Source: Mixophyes australis (lineage: Eukaryota; Chordata; Amphibia; Anura; Limnodynastidae). Taken from it: a DNA stretch of 64,000 nt. The stretch lies in contig JAVHZZ010000006.1 of assembly GCA_036250195.1 (NCBI GenBank), forward strand, positions 185,441,850 to 185,505,849, given 5' to 3'. Below, one piece after another: positions 55,957-64,000 of this stretch (within the stretch, counting starts at the first letter, position 1; every line of letters starts with the position of its first letter). The translations under genes and the position numbers were made by a program. The notes below the pieces were generated by a model. That model ran no database searches. It saw nothing but the letters and a program-made list of their open reading frames with translations, and was not told the DNA's origin.

Positions 55957-56752
55957 CAAGAAATAATAAGGCAGAAAAAAGCAAAATAAAATAGTGACAA
56001 TACAGTCCAAGAGCCAACAGTATCTGTGATACACAAGCCCAATAGAGCCTGTGAATGAGACTATTCTTGGTCTCTGTGATCACATACATTTTGCAATGGT
56101 CGTAAAGTATCAGGTTACAGCACAATAACTTTTTACTGGTGGATGCTGGAAATATCTGATGGGGTTTAATTAAATATTATAAACATACATTACGTCACCA
56201 ACAAGGTGAGAAAATAAATACAGTGAAACAAGTGAAATTCTGTTTCCAATTGTTAGTCTTATATCAAAAATGTTTTGGAACATCCTTAAATCAAAGCATT
56301 TAAAAACCCAAGATAAATCCCTTGTCAATCAAGGACAAAGTGTGTATTATAGATTGCTAAAGTAGACATGTCTAAAACACCCATATGGAATCATGAAAAT
56401 AATCCAACTCAATAAGGCATCCTAGGTAACGAGCTCACATTATTCCCGTAAAATTGTTTTTGGTTTTTAACAGCATGTATTTAAACCTGGGACATATTTA
56501 CTATGCTAGAGAGACCTAAAATACTTATTCTCTTAAAATAGAAACCAGTAGAACACATTTATAGGAATACATAACATATTGCTTGTGCTCACCCTATGAC
56601 CCATTGAAATAATCACTTGCTATACACCTCCATTGTCTAAAAACAAAGAAAGGTTAGAGGATAAGTAACATATCTAAGAAAAGAAAAGTATATAATAATT
56701 CTATTGGTTCAAACTTGGTCTTCTTATATCTGCAGCGTGATATAGATAGTTA

Positions 56753-63794
<7,042 letters not shown>

Positions 63795-64000
63795 CTGTAA
63801 AATATATTAACCCACGATACTCAATGATATGATGTAGTTGCTTTGCTGAATTAGGCCATCATTTAGAGCTGAACATCCTTTATCTTGTATAAAATACGTT
63901 TTTTATACTTCTATACTGCACACAAAAAATGAACCCCCAAATGTCTGCATGCAGATTCAGCCATCTTACATTTACGACTTCTTATATTTAGAGAGGAGGA

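Overview
The window is vertebrate, most likely anuran-amphibian, nuclear DNA. I infer this from intron-rich type I keratin genes embedded in AT-rich sequence, together with a Tx1/L1-like LINE, Penelope-like sequences, a Tc1-like element, hAT-like elements and a tRNA-headed SINE. The species cannot be named from the sequence. No bacterial or viral gene and no structural RNA gene was seen.

The core is a minus-strand array of four type I keratin loci, called A to D here, with unusual histidine-rich ends. Exons were placed by reading splice sites. They match the sizes usual for type I keratin exons 2 to 6 (83, 157, 162, 126 and 221 bp) in A and C, and in D. Gene A (1143-19419) has exons 1-6 open but divergent; its 3' end was not found. 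Locus B (29953-36642) is a pseudogene: frameshifted head, lost exon 1 donor, exons 2-5 missing where Penelope-like and SINE sequence lies, two stops in an exon 6 remnant, exons 7-8 still open. Gene C (41241-49590) is complete: 8 exons, 1620 bp of coding sequence, 539 aa. Gene D (56753-63794) has exons 2-8; its exon 1 lies beyond the right edge.

In C, a 197-residue head holds 44 histidines, largely in eight-residue units of the type S-H-x-S-H-H-G-G. A 31-residue tail made by a 35-bp micro-exon and a short last exon is also histidine-rich and ends in cysteine. The rod is an ordinary type I keratin rod of about 310 residues with lineage-specific changes at the linker and helix-termination motifs. 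The natural inference is an epidermal intermediate-filament family adapted to a specialised hard or adhesive tissue, perhaps with metal- or pH-dependent packing; the sequence cannot say which tissue.

Layout: 1-19.5 kb gene A with large transposon-filled introns; 19.5-29.1 kb intergenic repeats, including an inverted copy of the B-D spacer, a Penelope-type terminal repeat with a hammerhead-like motif, and a nested hAT-like element; 29.2-36.7 kb pseudogene B; 37.2-40.2 kb spacer flanked by 33-bp minisatellites; 40.4-49.7 kb gene C; 50.2-53.9 kb second spacer with the same minisatellites; 54.1-55.4 kb DNA transposon remnants; 55.9-64 kb gene D. Units B, C and D are similar through introns and 3' flanks, so they are fairly recent tandem segmental duplications; A is older.
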